A DNA stretch of 64,000 nt from Isoetes taiwanensis (GCA_021234155.1 JAJEKV010000124.1:1629094-1693093); one strand, 5' to 3'. Counted from the stretch's first letter, positions 34,592 through 47,161 are shown. The notes: a model not told the origin generated them from the letters alone. Program-made: numbers and translations.

Positions 34592-35290
34592 ATTGGGCGG
34601 CCGCCCAATTTGCCCACATTAGGGGCTTGTATAACGTTAGTATTAATGCATTCAAAGTCAGATTGGGCACCCGCCCAAGTTCACCTTCTGGACATGCCAT
34701 GATCGCGGACAAATTGGGCCCCGCCCAAATTGGCCCTTGTTGTAGAAGAACATTTAAGGGGGTAGAGACTCGGAAGGTCAACTTGGGCGCCCGCCCAATT
34801 TAGCTGACAAAACTCCGAATAGATTGGGAGCCCCAATTTGCCAGCATTAGGGGCTTATTTCCACGTTAGTATCGATGCATTCAGAGTTAGATTGGGCACC
34901 CGCCCAATTTCACCATCTGGGCATGCCTTGATCACAGACAAATTGGGCGCCCAGCCAAATTGACCCTTGGTGTAGAAGAACGTTAAAGTGGGAGAGACTA
35001 GAAGGACAAGTTGGGCGCCCGCCCAATTTAGGGGATCTTGCATATGAACATGGAAAAACTAGGAGTAGAAATATAGGTGTCACCCCAATTTGCCCACATT
35101 AGGGGCTTGTTTCAACGTTAGTATTAATGCATTCAGAGTCAGAGCGGGCACCCGCCCAATTTCACCTTCTGGGCATGCCTTTATCGTGGACAAATTGGGC
35201 GCCTGCCCAATTTGGCCCTTTGTGTAGAAGAACATGAACGGGGGAGACACTAAAACAACATCTTGGGCGCCCGCCCAATTTGTGAAGAGG
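34537..35290. repeat. Three ~240-bp units with three palindromes each
   Basis: Units start at about 34609, 34838 and 35089 with ATTAGGGGCTT followed by CGTTAGTAT and GATTGGGCACCCGCCCAA. Every unit has three palindrome copies with differing centres (for example 34590-34611 with a perfect GC centre, 35010, 35191, 35262). Unit sequence is unrelated to the 175-bp and 205-bp units elsewhere. Confidence 0.8.
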
Positions 35291-35799
35291 GGATTTCTTT
35301 TAGGCACGACACTTGTCATGCGTGCATGAACGGTCCATAGCCCCTTTAAAAGCCCGTTCTGCTCTTCGACTGCAGTTTTAGAAATTTCTATGTTCTCCCT
35401 GTTGCCTTGGCGCCTTCTGCTCCACTTCACACTGTCGCCTTCGGATTCTCTATTCACCAATCATCTTCTCGTCCCCTTCCTGTCGGCGCCCTATACTCCC
35501 GAACCAGCTGTCGCCTGCTGCTTCTCAGCCGCTTGTCGCCTTCCTCTTGGTGCCTTCTTTTGTTGATTGTCCTATCGCCTTCGAATCCCACCAATTGATG
35601 GCATCTCGCCCCACGACAGGAGGCAAAGATAAGTTGGACTACTTGTATTAACGTGGCAGTATCTCTCAGCGCCTGCCTGATTGAGACTGCCACATCATAA
35701 ATGTGACCCTTAGGGTATCCTACCTTCCATTGTGGAAATTGGGCTGTGGCTAGCAATTTCGTCTCACTGGTCCCCACCAATGCATACCTCTCTGAAGAA

Positions 35800-36311
35800 A
35801 GTCGGCGGGCGCCCAATTCTTTCCTAAAGGGCGCATGATTTTGCTCAATATAAGGCCATTTGGCAAATCTGGCGGACGCCAGTTTGGTCTGGAAAGGGGC
35901 TTCATCACTTAAACAATTTGGACGAGCGCCCTATTTCTCCAGAAGGGACCTTGACAGCAAATTGGACAGGCACCCAATTTATTCAAATTGTTCAATCTGA
36001 GATATGGGCCATTGAATAAATTGGTCATTCGCCCAATTTCCTGTGACTGAGGACTTGATTGATGTCTTCTTATACCCATGGTTATTTAAACAAATTGGCC
36101 AGGCGCCTCCTTTCACGTTCATCCTGTTCCATGCCTCTCGCAGCAAATTGGGCAGACGCCCAATTTATTCAAAGGGAGCCTGACTTTCTTCAGTCTAAGG
36201 CATGGGCAATTGAGCAAATTGGGCGCCCGCCCAATTTGGTGTGAGAAGGGACCCTGATTATGTTCATCTTGATGCATGCCCCTCACACCAAATTGGGCGG
36301 GCGCCCGATTT
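35800..36311. repeat. Palindrome array, ~70-bp spacing
   Basis: About nine palindromes at irregular intervals of 40-75 bp: near 35803, 35873, 35918, 35961, 36022, 36092, then 36145-36166, 36216-36237 and 36290-36311. The left ones are degenerate (arms kept, centre and GGGCG eroded); the right ones are near consensus. Several are followed by TTTATTCAA. Confidence 0.8.
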
Positions 36312-36604
36312 GAGCTTAATGATCCAAGCATTTCCACAGCCCCAATTCTCCTTCCAGAATTGAGTTTTAACAGCTTCACCATGGCCCAATGTTCGATTTC
36401 AGTCCGAAAATGAATTCCAGAAGTAACAGAACTGGTTCTATGAATTAAAAATCAAAAAGCAGTATTGTAAAAGCTAAATCAATGTAGGTTTAACATGATT
36501 ATAACCAATGCGTTTGGCTTAAGGTCTGATCTTCAAATATTTCGGGCGATTTTTTCTTATGAAATCAAATTTGTTGCTTTGTTCATTTTGCAGGTACTGT
36601 GAGC

Positions 36605-37806
36605 ATGACAAAGACCTCAAAGAAGACACCAATCAAGGGTTCAAGAAAGTCTCCAAAGAACGGAAAGCCTCCAACAAATAAGAAAGCTTCAAGTTTACAT
36701 GCCAAAAGAGAAATTTTACTTCCTGATGACACCAGGTTTTCTGTAAGACAGCTCAGACAACTAAATTTTTGTGATGTTTATGAGAAGTATGATGCTATGG
36801 TAAGAGAGATATGTGGTGATGAAGCACCAAGCAGGTATGGCTATAAGGATGATAGAATTGATATGAAGTGGACAGAAGAATTCTGTAAATGGTATGAATT
36901 TATTTTTGGAAGAAAAGATGTTATGAATCACTATGTCCCTCTCTATTTCGCAAGGGCATTTGCATTGCATCTGAAAGGTGCAGAAGTGGACTGGGAAGAT
37001 GTTAAAGCATGGGCCGGATTCTGATCTATCTAGTGAGGTGGTGATAGTGAAATCTAGCAATGCAAATGCAAAAGGCCCAAGAACTTCAGCTAAGAGTTAC
37101 ACAAAGGAGCAATTAGAAGTTATCAGTAACTTCTTAGACATCAGATCTAACGTGAAGACATCTTTAAGCAAGAAATTAACTGAGTTAAAGGAAAGAAGGC
37201 AAGAGATCCTTGATACATTGAAGCACAAGGAAGGAGAGAGAGAGCAGTTTATATTAGGTTGGTCCAGAAAGCAGAGAGGAATGTTGAAGCAAAAATGGCA
37301 GCATTGGAGGATCAACAATCAAAGCTGGACCAAACATCTAAAAGTGCCATAAGATTTCAGCACTTAAAATGGAAAGTTGAGGATGCTATCGAGCAAAAGG
37401 AATCAAGAATGCAGGATCAGGCTGAGCTCCAGAGACATATTGACACAAATCTCACCGAATTGGAATATGTAGATGCAAAGATTCAAGCTACATCTGTTGA
37501 TATCAGTAGACAAAAAAATAATGGAACTGAGGGAATTTTTAGAACATTCCTCAATCCTTACTTTACAGCCCCCTCCTCTTCAGTCTACAATTCTTGCAAA
37601 TCAGATTATTGTTCAGCCTTTTTCTTCATGTACATATTGTGAGCAATCTTTTGGTATGAATCCAGTGGTTCTGGCACCCTGCAGACATCCTTATTGTCTC
37701 CTGTGTATATCCTATCTTGCTAGCACAAAGATTTCATGTGTTGATCCTGATTGCTCATGGAATAGCAATTTGCCTGTAGCACTTGGAATGCTTGCAACAA
37801 AAGGTT
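36605..37806 (+). pseudogene. Coiled-coil protein with C-terminal RING-like finger, frameshifted
   Basis: Four frames (36599-37024, 36978-37352, 37259-37642, 37473-37808) read as one protein of about 390 residues broken by three frameshifts. The N-terminus is basic (SKKTPIKGSRKSPKNGKPP), followed by a helical domain (LRQLNFCDVYEKYDAMVREI). A long coiled coil runs from about residue 150 to 290, and a finger at the end has CTYC, CRHPYCLLC and CVDPDC, fitting a C3HC4 RING or related zinc site. A RING usually means an E3 ubiquitin ligase, but I do not recognise the family. A likely 3' splice site (TTTGCAG) ends at 36593, just before the first codons, so an upstream exon may exist. It lies just right of element 3, in the opposite direction. 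Confidence 0.5.
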
Positions 37807-38869
37807 AGTACATGTACATTTGAATTACAATTTCTTTTCTTATTTTAATAGTTAGATTCTTTTTTGCATGAAGGTTTTAGGCTTGCATTTACATTGAGCA
37901 TTTAAATACATAGTTTTTGTAGTTGGATAATGTGGGTTCACTCATGTATAATCTGCCAAATAGACTACTTATTTTTAAAGATGAGAGTTTTTAATTTCAT
38001 GTGCATATCAGATAGCAGTAATGTAGATAGCTGATTACTTGTTATTGAGAACTGTATAATGTAGCAATTGACAGATACATTGCTATTGTTGCTGTCAAAA
38101 TTACTTTCTGATTTATATTGAATACTTCATGACTCATCAGTGGGCAGAGTACAATATTAGCTAGTTTTGTTTACATTGATTGTACTTTAGAACAATGAAT
38201 TTCAGAGTACATTCAGTACATTTCAAGAGTACATTGAGTATATTTAAATGTTAAATCAGAGTACACTATCAAATTGATACATTGCAATACATTGTCAGTT
38301 AATTTTTTTTGGGTTGCCCCTAGGGGGGCAAACCCTCGTTTATGTGGGTATGTGGGCATATCCAGGTATATGCTGGCATATGCCTAGCATATGCTGGTGA
38401 CTGCTCCAAACTGGCTACTGCCTGTAAACTCTCGGTCATCCAGCCCCATTCCTTCGCAGGCAAATGATCTTTGCCCGAACAACAGCCAAATGATCTTTGC
38501 CCCGTCAGGTTTTCCTTGCCGAAACCTATTTCCCTATGCCGAAATGGCCTATCTGTTGTTGCATTTGCTTGTTCTGCTTCCAGCCACTTCCCTTGCTGTC
38601 GATGGCAGAGGCCTTTCAGATGCTCTTGCCATAGGGGCAAGACACCCCAGAAATTGCAGTTACAGTATTTTCGTCAAGAAATCATTCGGCATTGCCTCTA
38701 AATTATGGTACTTCTGTTTTATCTCTCTCCTTTGGTTTTTTTGTTCTATTTTCTCGGATAACCTCGGGAATTTTGTACGTAAAACCTCACATATCTGCCA
38801 TATAACTTTACTTTTGGTTCCTGTGTTTTCTTTTGATGCGCTTGCAAGATCTCTCAATCAGGTTTAGAG
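37807..38869. other. No gene seen
   Basis: Intron-like AT-rich sequence with several GAGTACATT repeats (38200-38270), then a stretch with repeated GCATATG (38345-38400). No supported frame. Confidence 0.4.
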
Positions 38870-38914
38870 CGAGACAATTTGCTGAAGCAAGGCCTCAATT
38901 CTTAATACATAAGG

Positions 38915-39279
38915 TTGGAACATCTATCTTTTCATGAGCATGGCAGACAGAAGAAGCGGCATCATTCTTTTTTTTCCCACTCTACATTGAGCACAACTAT
39001 AAGCTTTATCCATAATGCACTCAATGGAGACTCTATAGTTGACATGTATTGCAAGCTTGGAAGCATGGAGGATGTGTGGAAGATATTTAATATAATCGAT
39101 GAAAAGGACACACCGTCATGGAATGTCATGATTTCTCTATGAGCTCTGCACACGCATGGGAGAGAGGCTCTCAGTGCCTTTAGAAGTATGCTATTGGAGA
39201 ATATGGTGCCTGACAACTTTACATATGTAAGCCTTCTTGATGCATATGGGAGTCAATCAATGCTTGGAGAGGGTAAGTG
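38915..39279 (+). pseudogene. PPR protein relic, left part
   Basis: From about 38990 the frame encodes SIVDMYCKLGSMEDVWKIF and DEKDTPSWNVMIS, then (after a stop at 39139) ALHTHGREALSAFRSMLLE and DNFTYVSLLDAYGS. These are adjacent PPR motifs of the PLS type typical of plant organelle RNA-editing factors. The frame is interrupted at 39280 by the hAT element and resumes at 42957. It is non-functional: in-frame stops, no start, too few motifs. Confidence 0.75.
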
Positions 39280-42200
39280 CAGGGTTGGAAATTGAAGGCT
39301 GCAAGCCATGCAAGACCTTAAAAACCATGCAAAATAAAGTAAAAAAAAAAATAGACCTTCAAAAACAAGTCCATATTTTATGTAGCCTTGCAAAATGAAA
39401 GTAAAAAAAAAATTTGCCATGCAACAAAAAGTCTACTTTTGACATAGCCATGCAATTATACCCCTATTTTTTAAATATATGTATAATACATATTATATAG
39501 CACAATTACCATATAAATACCATAATGGATAAATCAAAGAAAGAAATAGAGTGAAATAGAGTGAATAATAATTATTAGTAGCATTATGGCCTGGCATGGT
39601 GCCATTAATATTCCCAATTCGAAATTATTTGTTGGATTCTAAAAAAATTTGGGGGCTTTTACGAAATTTGAAGGAAAAAATTTTCTTCTTCTTTCTCTGA
39701 TACAAAGTTTACGAACTACTGTTCATCCGCAGCAAATCAACTGTTTGGGCAGCAAATTGGCAGCATGGGGTAGCAAATCGGCAGCATGTACAGCAAATCG
39801 GCAGCAAGAATGCATGTTTTATGATGAGATCCTCCCGAATTTGCAAGATGTAGCCCTGGATAATCATATTTGCATTGCACCAGCCGATTTCTTTCTTTGC
39901 ATCCGGGAACCAGGTTTGATTCTTTACCATATTTTTTGTTCATCTCCATCATTTTTATGTGGGGCAGAGGCCCGACTTGGAGCAGATTCCCAACTATGGA
40001 CAATAAAAACACAGAAAACAGAGCTCCGGCACGCAGTAATTTTACCTCCAAGAGCCAATCAAACAGAACATACTCCCTGAAAAGCCTATTCATATTTACC
40101 CCGTCCATTTTTCTTTTTGCTTATAAGCAGAACAAAGATCCAATCCGGAAGAAGTGACAGCAGAAAGATCAAGTAAAGAAAAAACTCACAGGACAGCAAT
40201 TTAGCCCATTCCGATTCTAACATTCCTGTACTGTATTGCTTTGCTTTGCTGCTATTGCTTGCTATTGGTCTGTCATAACACAGCAGATGAAATCCGTCAT
40301 AAATCCGTCATTGCTCTTCTTCACTAAGCTAAACTAAAATGCCAGACTAAAATCGATTGTTGAAGGAATTGGCTGTGTGCAGTTGTTCTATATTGCTGTT
40401 GTTTTTTTTTATAATAAATCTGAATCTTTGTTCTTCATTTTTTATAATAAATCTGAAACTTTGTTCTTCTCCACTTGCTTTACAGGACTGAAAAATACCT
40501 TAAGATGCATTTCACATCATAAATTTGGAAGGAGAGATGAAGAAGATGGGATGCCCAAAAAAGGACAAGAGGCAAGCTTCTCTGATTTCAGTTTTTAAAA
40601 AAGCTACAGTGCCAAATTTGAATTTGCCAATAGAGGGAGAGGAAGGGATTAATTCTGGAGAAGAGAAGAAAAGAAAGCTCACAAGTGAAAGAGAATTTAG
40701 AGATGAATGGATTCTTAAGCATCCATGGGTTTTTAGAAAAATTCTAGATGATAGTCGTCAAAGGATGTATTGCTCTCTATGTATTAAACATTTGCAAGTT
40801 AATGCCTTTTCTAAGCAAGGCAGCACTAACATTCAGTTACAAGCATTGGATGTGCATGCAATGTCACAAGATCATAGACTTGCCGTAAGTAAGGAGAGGA
40901 AGAAAGTTGTTCCACTAGAAGTGCACGTTGATCGTATGTTGGATGCAGAGGCAGAAAGGGTGAAGTGCGTGATGAGAATTATGTATTTTACAGCTAAGAA
41001 TGACTTGTCCATGAATTTCTACTCAACATTATGTGCCCATCATCGCTTTCTTGGAAACCCGTGTATGCCTATTAGTGATGATTACTCCTCCTATACAAAT
41101 CCCAAATCCGGGTCAGCGAGTTCTTGGATGCTTTCTACTCTATTTACTTTGAAGCTCTTCGGCAGGATGTGCTTAGTAGTCCATATTATTCTCTTCTCAT
41201 TGATAAGAGCACGGATATTTCTTTGGATCAACACCTTATCGTGTACATCACATTCTTGAAAGATGGAGGTAAGGGATTACCCGTTACTAAATTTTTGAAG
41301 TTGTTGAATGTGAGTAGTGGAGGTGCAAGTGATATGTATGTTGCATTGAAGTGTCTTTTGGAAGGACTAGGTTTTGATTTGCAAAAGATGGTTGGCTTTG
41401 GATCCGATGGGGAAAGTGCTATGGTTGGCTCACAAACTGGAGTAGCAACGAGATTTAAGATGGAAATACCACATCTTTTAAGTGTTCATTGTATAGCGCA
41501 TAGAGAGGCTTTAGCCATGGCTGATGCATATGAATCTATTCCTGAATTTAAGACATTGGACAAGTTGGCTAAAAAGGCCACAAGTTGGGTTGGAAGATCA
41601 TCTAAAAGGCATTCTTTCCTCCAAGATATTGTCAAGTGTTTTCAAAAGAAGAAATTGAATTTGCTTCAAATGCATGAAGTGCGTTGGTTGTCTAGAGGAG
41701 ATGTCATGAAAAGAGTTGTGAGGTTCATGGGTCCAATTTTGGAAGTGTGGAGACTAGATGAGAAGGAAATGTATGGTTACTTTACACACTATGGCGTGCA
41801 ATTTTTCTTTCATATGCTAGCAGATGTTCTTCCTTCAATGAATGAGATAAGCAAGAAATTTCAGTTTGATCACGTTGATATTACTTCTATTGGAAACGTG
41901 ATAAGTACGGTTATTGATACTTTCCAAATGCAATATTTGGTGGGAGAATTTGGACAAGGTGCACCACATATAACATCATTCTTGCAAGCTACGAAGGAGC
42001 ATGGATGTGTTCAATTTACGGATAACCAAGGTATGGTACATGTTCATGCTTTACATTTTGGTCTCATGCATAAAAAGGACACACATTGTATGTTGAATTC
42101 TAAGGAAGCTTGCATTGCATTGGGGAAGAGATACATAAAGCTTATGATTGACTCATTGAAGAAAAGGTTTGATGATATGGATATTTTTGATGGTGCAAAG

Positions 42201-42948
42201 TTGTTTAGCCCAAGGGATTATCCTCATGATGTAAAGTCTCTTTTCATGCTAAAGCATCCCAATGGTTACATCGCTTGGTCAACAAATTTAATAGTGGTCC
42301 AAATCCCTTGGTTGATGCACATGGTTGCAAAGGAGAGTTAGTAAATTTTATTGTCAAAATGGAGAAGGTGTGTCAAAAATGGAAGATGATTGATTCGTGG
42401 GAACGATGTTGTGATGAAGATATGTGGTTTGTAGCTCACCCACAATTGGCCAAGTTGTGGCAAATTATACTAGTGCTTCCTAGTAGTACGGCCATTTGTG
42501 AAAGAGGTTTTTCAAAGCAAAACTACATAAAAGATGATGATCGCTCTCGTCTTGACTTGAAGATGCTAGATGAGCTCATGTTTTTATCATTGACGGGACC
42601 AGAAGAAGGGAAGCTTGATGTTGATGGCGCTTTTAATCTTTGGCGTGAGAAGAAAAATAGAAGAATGCTTGATTTAAATGAGCATTAATGTTGTACTTAT
42701 TTCTGAAAATTGACTATGATCATATGGCTTTTATATATTTTATTAACTTAACTCTTATGTTTTAAATTCTTATGAATTTTATTAAATGATTTGCTGAAAT
42801 TTATTTATGTTCAAATAATCTTTATGTGTACTTTTACACTAACAATGCACATGAAAGTCTAATTTTTATTATGCCTTGCAATTTGAAAGTCCACTTTTTA
42901 GAGTGACCTTCAAAAAAAAGTAAGGGCAGCCCTTCAATTTCCAACCCT
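39280..42948 (+). mobile_element. hAT transposon inserted in a PPR relic
   Basis: The left end AGGGTTGGAAATTGAAGGCT and the right end on the opposite strand AGGGTTGGAAATTGAAGGGCT form a TIR of about 19 bp. GGTAAGTG flanks both sides (39272-39279, 42949-42956), which is the 8-bp duplication typical of hAT; a one-base shift is possible. Length is 3.67 kb. It carries one hAT transposase gene with two frameshifts. Repeated CCATGCAA/TTGCAAGGC strings near both ends (39290-39450, 42880-42900) are probably subterminal repeats. Confidence 0.88.
40525..42688 (+). pseudogene. hAT transposase with TTF-type zinc finger (two frameshifts)
   Basis: Frames 40525-41120, 41090-42250 and 42240-42688 form one protein of about 720 residues. 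The N-terminus has a TTF/BED-like finger (YCSLC, then HAMSQDH). The RNase H-like core follows (SLLIDKSTDISLDQHLIVYI, GFGSDGESAMVG, VHCIAHREALAMADA, EVRWLSRGDVMKR). The C-terminal dimerisation block is ICERGFSKQNYIKDDDRSRL. This arrangement is that of the ZNF862-like hAT transposases. Frameshifts near 41110 and 42245 break it. Because only two lesions exist and the target-site duplication is intact, the insertion looks fairly young, or the frameshifts could be sequencing errors. Confidence 0.88.
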
Positions 42949-42956
42949 GGTAAGTG

Positions 42957-43140
42957 CATCCACAGTCTCATTATTGAGTATGGATATGAGTCAGATGTAT
43001 ATATTAGTAATACTCTTATTAGTATGTATGGTAACTGCGGGAAGCTGTATGATGCATGAGCCTGTTTTGAAAGAATGCTTTCAAGAAATGCACTTTCATG
43101 GACTACAATAACTTCTGTTCATGCGTCAAGGAAGTTTACC
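42957..43140 (+). pseudogene. PPR protein relic, right part
   Basis: Continues the frame of 38990-39279 after the hAT element: IHSLIIEYGYESDVYISNTL then ISMYGNCGKLYDA, a stop (43057), then CFERMLSRNALSWTTI. Joined across the target site the codons run on without a shift, which confirms the insertion point. Confidence 0.75.
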
Positions 43141-43435
43141 AATTGGCCCCATGGTTTGGTCAGCCCCCATATTTTAAATTGCTTACACTGCTTTTTGTTT
43201 TCCCGTCTTCCTATTTTCTTTCGTTCAGATTTGTTTTGTTTCTTAAAATCCCTTTATTTTTAAACTTTACCGTTTGCTACTCCAGTGCTGTGCAGGATGC
43301 TGGTTGATTTTGCAGTCCCTTCCATTGCTGTTGTTTCCATTTTATTCTCACAATTTGGGGGTTTTGATATGTCATTTGTCCATGCCGATTATATTTCTCA
43401 AATTTTAAGTAACTGTACTCTAGTTGACTCGCAGG

Positions 43436-44060
43436 TTTGCAGTATTTCTCCTCAATTGCCTCTTTCTCCACATCTAAAAGTTGGATATGCTCTTCAAGAA
43501 GTGAATGGGATTTCAGTACACAACTCTCAGGAGTTAATGGAAAATCTTCTCAAATTGAGCGAAGCAAAGGCACATTCAGCTTTGGGTGTTGGTCATATTT
43601 CAAGAAATTTTAGTTTTCGAGGATACGTATTTAATGGTACTGAGCTACACTTGCTCCTCAGATTCCTTCCCGTTCTCTCAAGTTCCGCCTCTTAACTCAG
43701 AAGAAAGGAAGGCTGTGGAGACAGGACACGTAAATTATCTTCGAGCCATGAATATCGTTAGACAGCCACCGTGCGGATTTACATGGACAATGAGTTGTCC
43801 ATTGGTAAGCAGATATACTTGGAACCTGGATTCTTTGATGTCTTCTCATCATGTATGGCAATTGTTATAGATGCAGGTCTGCATGGAGCCCAAATTGCCT
43901 CCTGGTGAAGTCTTTGTAACTCTAGATTTTATATCGCAGAATTTCAGAAAGTGCCAGCATTCAAATGACAGTAGCAACTGTACAAATGAGCTGATATTTG
44001 TTGGAGAAGTAGGAGGCTTACTTTTCTCTTTGCAATTTGGTAACTACCTACCCTGTTCTC
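43436..44060 (+). pseudogene. Site-2-protease-like (MBTPS2-type) exon remnants
   Basis: After a good 3' splice site (GACTCGCAG ending about 43434) the frame encodes SISPQLPLSPHLKVGYALQE then VNGISVHNSQELMENLLKL. This is the PDZ-like stretch of membrane metalloprotease S2P, which cleaves membrane-bound bZIP factors in the Golgi. A second part (43700-43800) has PCGFTWTMSCP, and a third (43874-44060) has CMEPKLPPGEVFVTLDFISQ then a cysteine-rich stretch and NELIFVGE, matching the luminal domain before a membrane helix. The HExxH zinc site and LDG motif are not visible. Frames disagree between parts, so it is a decayed fragment or a set of exons with unresolved splicing. The family call rests on recalled patterns only. 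Confidence 0.5.
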
Positions 44061-47000
44061 TAGGCAGCTATTTTGCACCCTACGGCTTCCTCAAGTGCTT
44101 GAAAAGCTAGTAACATATTTATTCAACATCTCAGCAGCAATAATATTTTCTTCAGGGATGCCACATCAGAGAAAAATGCCTCCAGTAAACTTGGAGACTT
44201 ATCTATTCAAACTGCTTGTCTATAAGGGTATTACCTGGTGTTATTAGAGACCTAATAATAGAGTTAAGTATTCTAAGTTTTTAAATTTTTGATTTCTAAA
44301 AAATGTCAATGCTATTAGCACTTAATCTTTTATCTATATGATTAGAATAGATATGAAGACTTGTGCTAGTAGAAGACCAAATGAGCGTCCGAATTTTATT
44401 GGAGAGGATGGCAAACTTCTTTCCGTTCCCATTATCCCTACTAGAAGACGTCCCCGTCTGGCTCTTTCTTGGCTGTCTACTGCATTTTATATTCCACGAG
44501 ACAATGTCGTCATGTGGTGTGTCCTCTCCAATAGATGCATTCTGTAGTCACATATTGGATTAGGAACTGTCATTCCATTGCTTTCTATATTTGTTGAGAG
44601 GTGCCAAAATACCTTATTTTTTCTTGACTAACACGTAACCATTATGGCCTAGTAGGTTTTAAATGCTACCATCGCAAGCTTGTCAATGAACAGTCTTAGA
44701 AAAGTACGTCTTCTAAAAAGTTGTGTATGTTTATTGAAACTATAAAATGAGATGGCAGATTGTCAACATGGGATTGTTCTCCCAGTGGATCTGGATTTGC
44801 CAAATAGACTAACCGAGAGATGGATCCTTTACCTGGTTTTGAAATGGGGATGTGTGTTGGAACTCAAGAAGTCTGTAAATGTTGAAGCCTTTCGTGATGC
44901 CAATATTGACTGGCAAGTTATTTGCCTGCAAGGTCTATTGAATGTGCAGAGATAGACAGTTGTTCGTATTGTGTCTTTTGTTTGTGTAATTGTTTGTCTT
45001 ATATGCACTTCTGCCATGCCAAGTAAGTAAATAGTTTCATGTATCCCCCATGAAGGATTTGCAAGAATAAAGGTATTCATCTTATTGAGGAAGCACTCTT
45101 ACGGAGGACACGCAAAATCTGGCGGGAAGCTTTTTTGACAAGTATATGATCAAGTCTTGATGTTTTTTATTTAGAACCTATACGATAATTGCTTCAAGCA
45201 TGATGTGGCAGATTCTGTCAAGTTTATGCAACCAGGGGCGTCAATACAAATGCCAACCCTGTGGAATGTAGGCTTTGTGCCTAGAAATTGGGGCAACGGT
45301 GGATGGGAGAATTTAAATTTACAAGTAAGCATTCTCCATGTTCATTTCAGCTGTACGTACTCTTAGCGTGTATGGATTAAGAAATACTACAAATGCTGTT
45401 GCATCTTTATTTCCTTCTGCAATGTACGCAAATGAATAGAATATTCTATACCTTTGTGAAACAAAGTTATATGGCTCTTGGAAACACGCATATAACTATA
45501 TGAAAGGCAGGGTTAAAAAGACACTGAAGTGCGACATATATTGAAGATTCAAGTGTATACAGTGAACATAAGAGACCCTTGCCAAGTTTTGGTCTTCCTG
45601 CACTCAAGGGAATTCCAAGGAAGCTAATGTGATGTGGCATGTTTATTGCAAAGACTCGTGCCTTCAAATAGCAAGAGTTAGGGACAACAAGTTTTCAGTT
45701 TGGCATTTGGAAAGTTTAGTGGAGCATTTTGTATTGAACATAGTAGCATCTTGACATGTATCATGTAGTTTTTGGTTGTGCATTTAAAATACGGGAAGGC
45801 ATTAAGGCATTTCCGTTTTGTGGATGGCAAGATCACAAAAATGATTAAAATAAGGTTCTTTATTTCATGACAGTTGGTTCAAATGTTATGCAAATGCTAG
45901 GAGGAGATCTTAACGCAAATACACAATGAGACATAGTAGCAGTTAGTGCTTTTCTACTCTAACAAATTAAGAGACGATGTTAAGGACGAATTATGCAATG
46001 TTTATGGGCTGGCGGGGATTTCAATGAGTGGAATGGAAGACTTAGCTAGGTATTTGCAATTAATTTCACCATCTCGTTCTTGTGAGTTAGGTAGTTCATT
46101 TAAAATTATGTAAAGCACATAAGAATAGGATCATGTACCAAGTTCAAGACCCTCGTAGAATCCTTTTGGTCAAATGCTGTATCAACAACATTTTCTTGTT
46201 CAAAATGTATCAACAACATTTTTTTGTTGTTGACACTAGTAAAATGTATCAAAATCTTGATTTAATAAATTTCGCTCTAGTACATAGCACTTGTAAAATG
46301 TGTGAAAATCTTGACTTAGTGTAGTAAGCAAATGCAAATCCATCTATGGCAAAGGATTTTATAAGTATGAGACTAATACCTATAGCTACAATCAAGTGTA
46401 TCAAATAAGCTATTGTGTGCGATGTTATGATATTATGTAATGCCACTAATATTGTGTCCTCCCCTTTGACATTCAAATAGTTGACTAGTAATCTAGTTAT
46501 TTGCAATCTAATTGCATCAGGTATTAGCTAGATTGACCAACATGTTTGATGTGAATACAAGAGTTTGAGTAAATAATGAAGCCCATCAAGTCAATTTACC
46601 CGTCAATAATGAAGCCCATCAAGTCACTCTTTGTAGCTTTTAACTATCAACAACAAATCGAATCAGAAGAAAAGAAGAACTTACTTAAGCTTAACACTAG
46701 TTTATTAGATAGGCTAATTTTTTGAATATTATCAACAACTCCAACAAGCCCTTGAGTGATCTAGAATATATGGTGGTGGAGCTCTACTTCTAAGGTGCCC
46801 AAGAATTGGATTAAAATACGGAGTAAGGACATCCGCAAACCAAATGACAAATATTTGACAATTGCAGGTTGCAACTTCAGGTTTTAAATGAAGGCATCAT
46901 GTACACTAATAGAAATTTTGCTTTGTTCTTCAATAGAAGTCCTTGCAAGGCCTGTTTAATGTAGACTGGAATCTATATTTTGTTAATAGGAGCCCTGCAG

Positions 47001-47161
47001 CAATGTCCTCGATCTCAATCAAAGCATTGAAGATGATGCATTGGGGCTGTGAACGAATGTTTTCCCTTGTTCTATCATGGGCATAATTTTCCTTTAAGCA
47101 AAGATCTTGATTCCAAATTTGCAAACCAAATATTTGGAATAACAAGCTTGATCGAGTAGAC
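44061..47161. other. Mostly non-coding; possible exon traces
   Basis: Short open stretches at 44338-44570 and 44752-44955 have coding-like composition (for example GIVLPVDLDLPNRLTERWIL) and could be further exons of a host gene, but I cannot name them. The rest is AT-rich without support. A repeated AAAATGTATCAA string occurs at 46201-46265. Confidence 0.3.

Larger units (their letters stand above)
33140..36311 (-). mobile_element. Element 3: inverted fragment of the same transposon family
   Basis: The minus strand from 34591 down to 33140 follows the DUF7869-type gene of element 1 (about 12400-13835), and 35300-35640 follows the GC-rich stretch at 10650-10990 that lies 5' of it. Palindromes fill 34537-36311. 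No TIR was found at either side, so this is a truncated copy. Homology to the coding part ends at about 33140, inside the region equivalent to 13830 of element 1. Confidence 0.7.

Noticed and set aside
28340-36311. Regularly spaced palindromes as a CRISPR-like array
   Set aside because: This is plant nuclear DNA. The spacers are themselves repeated or irregular in length, and there are no cas genes.
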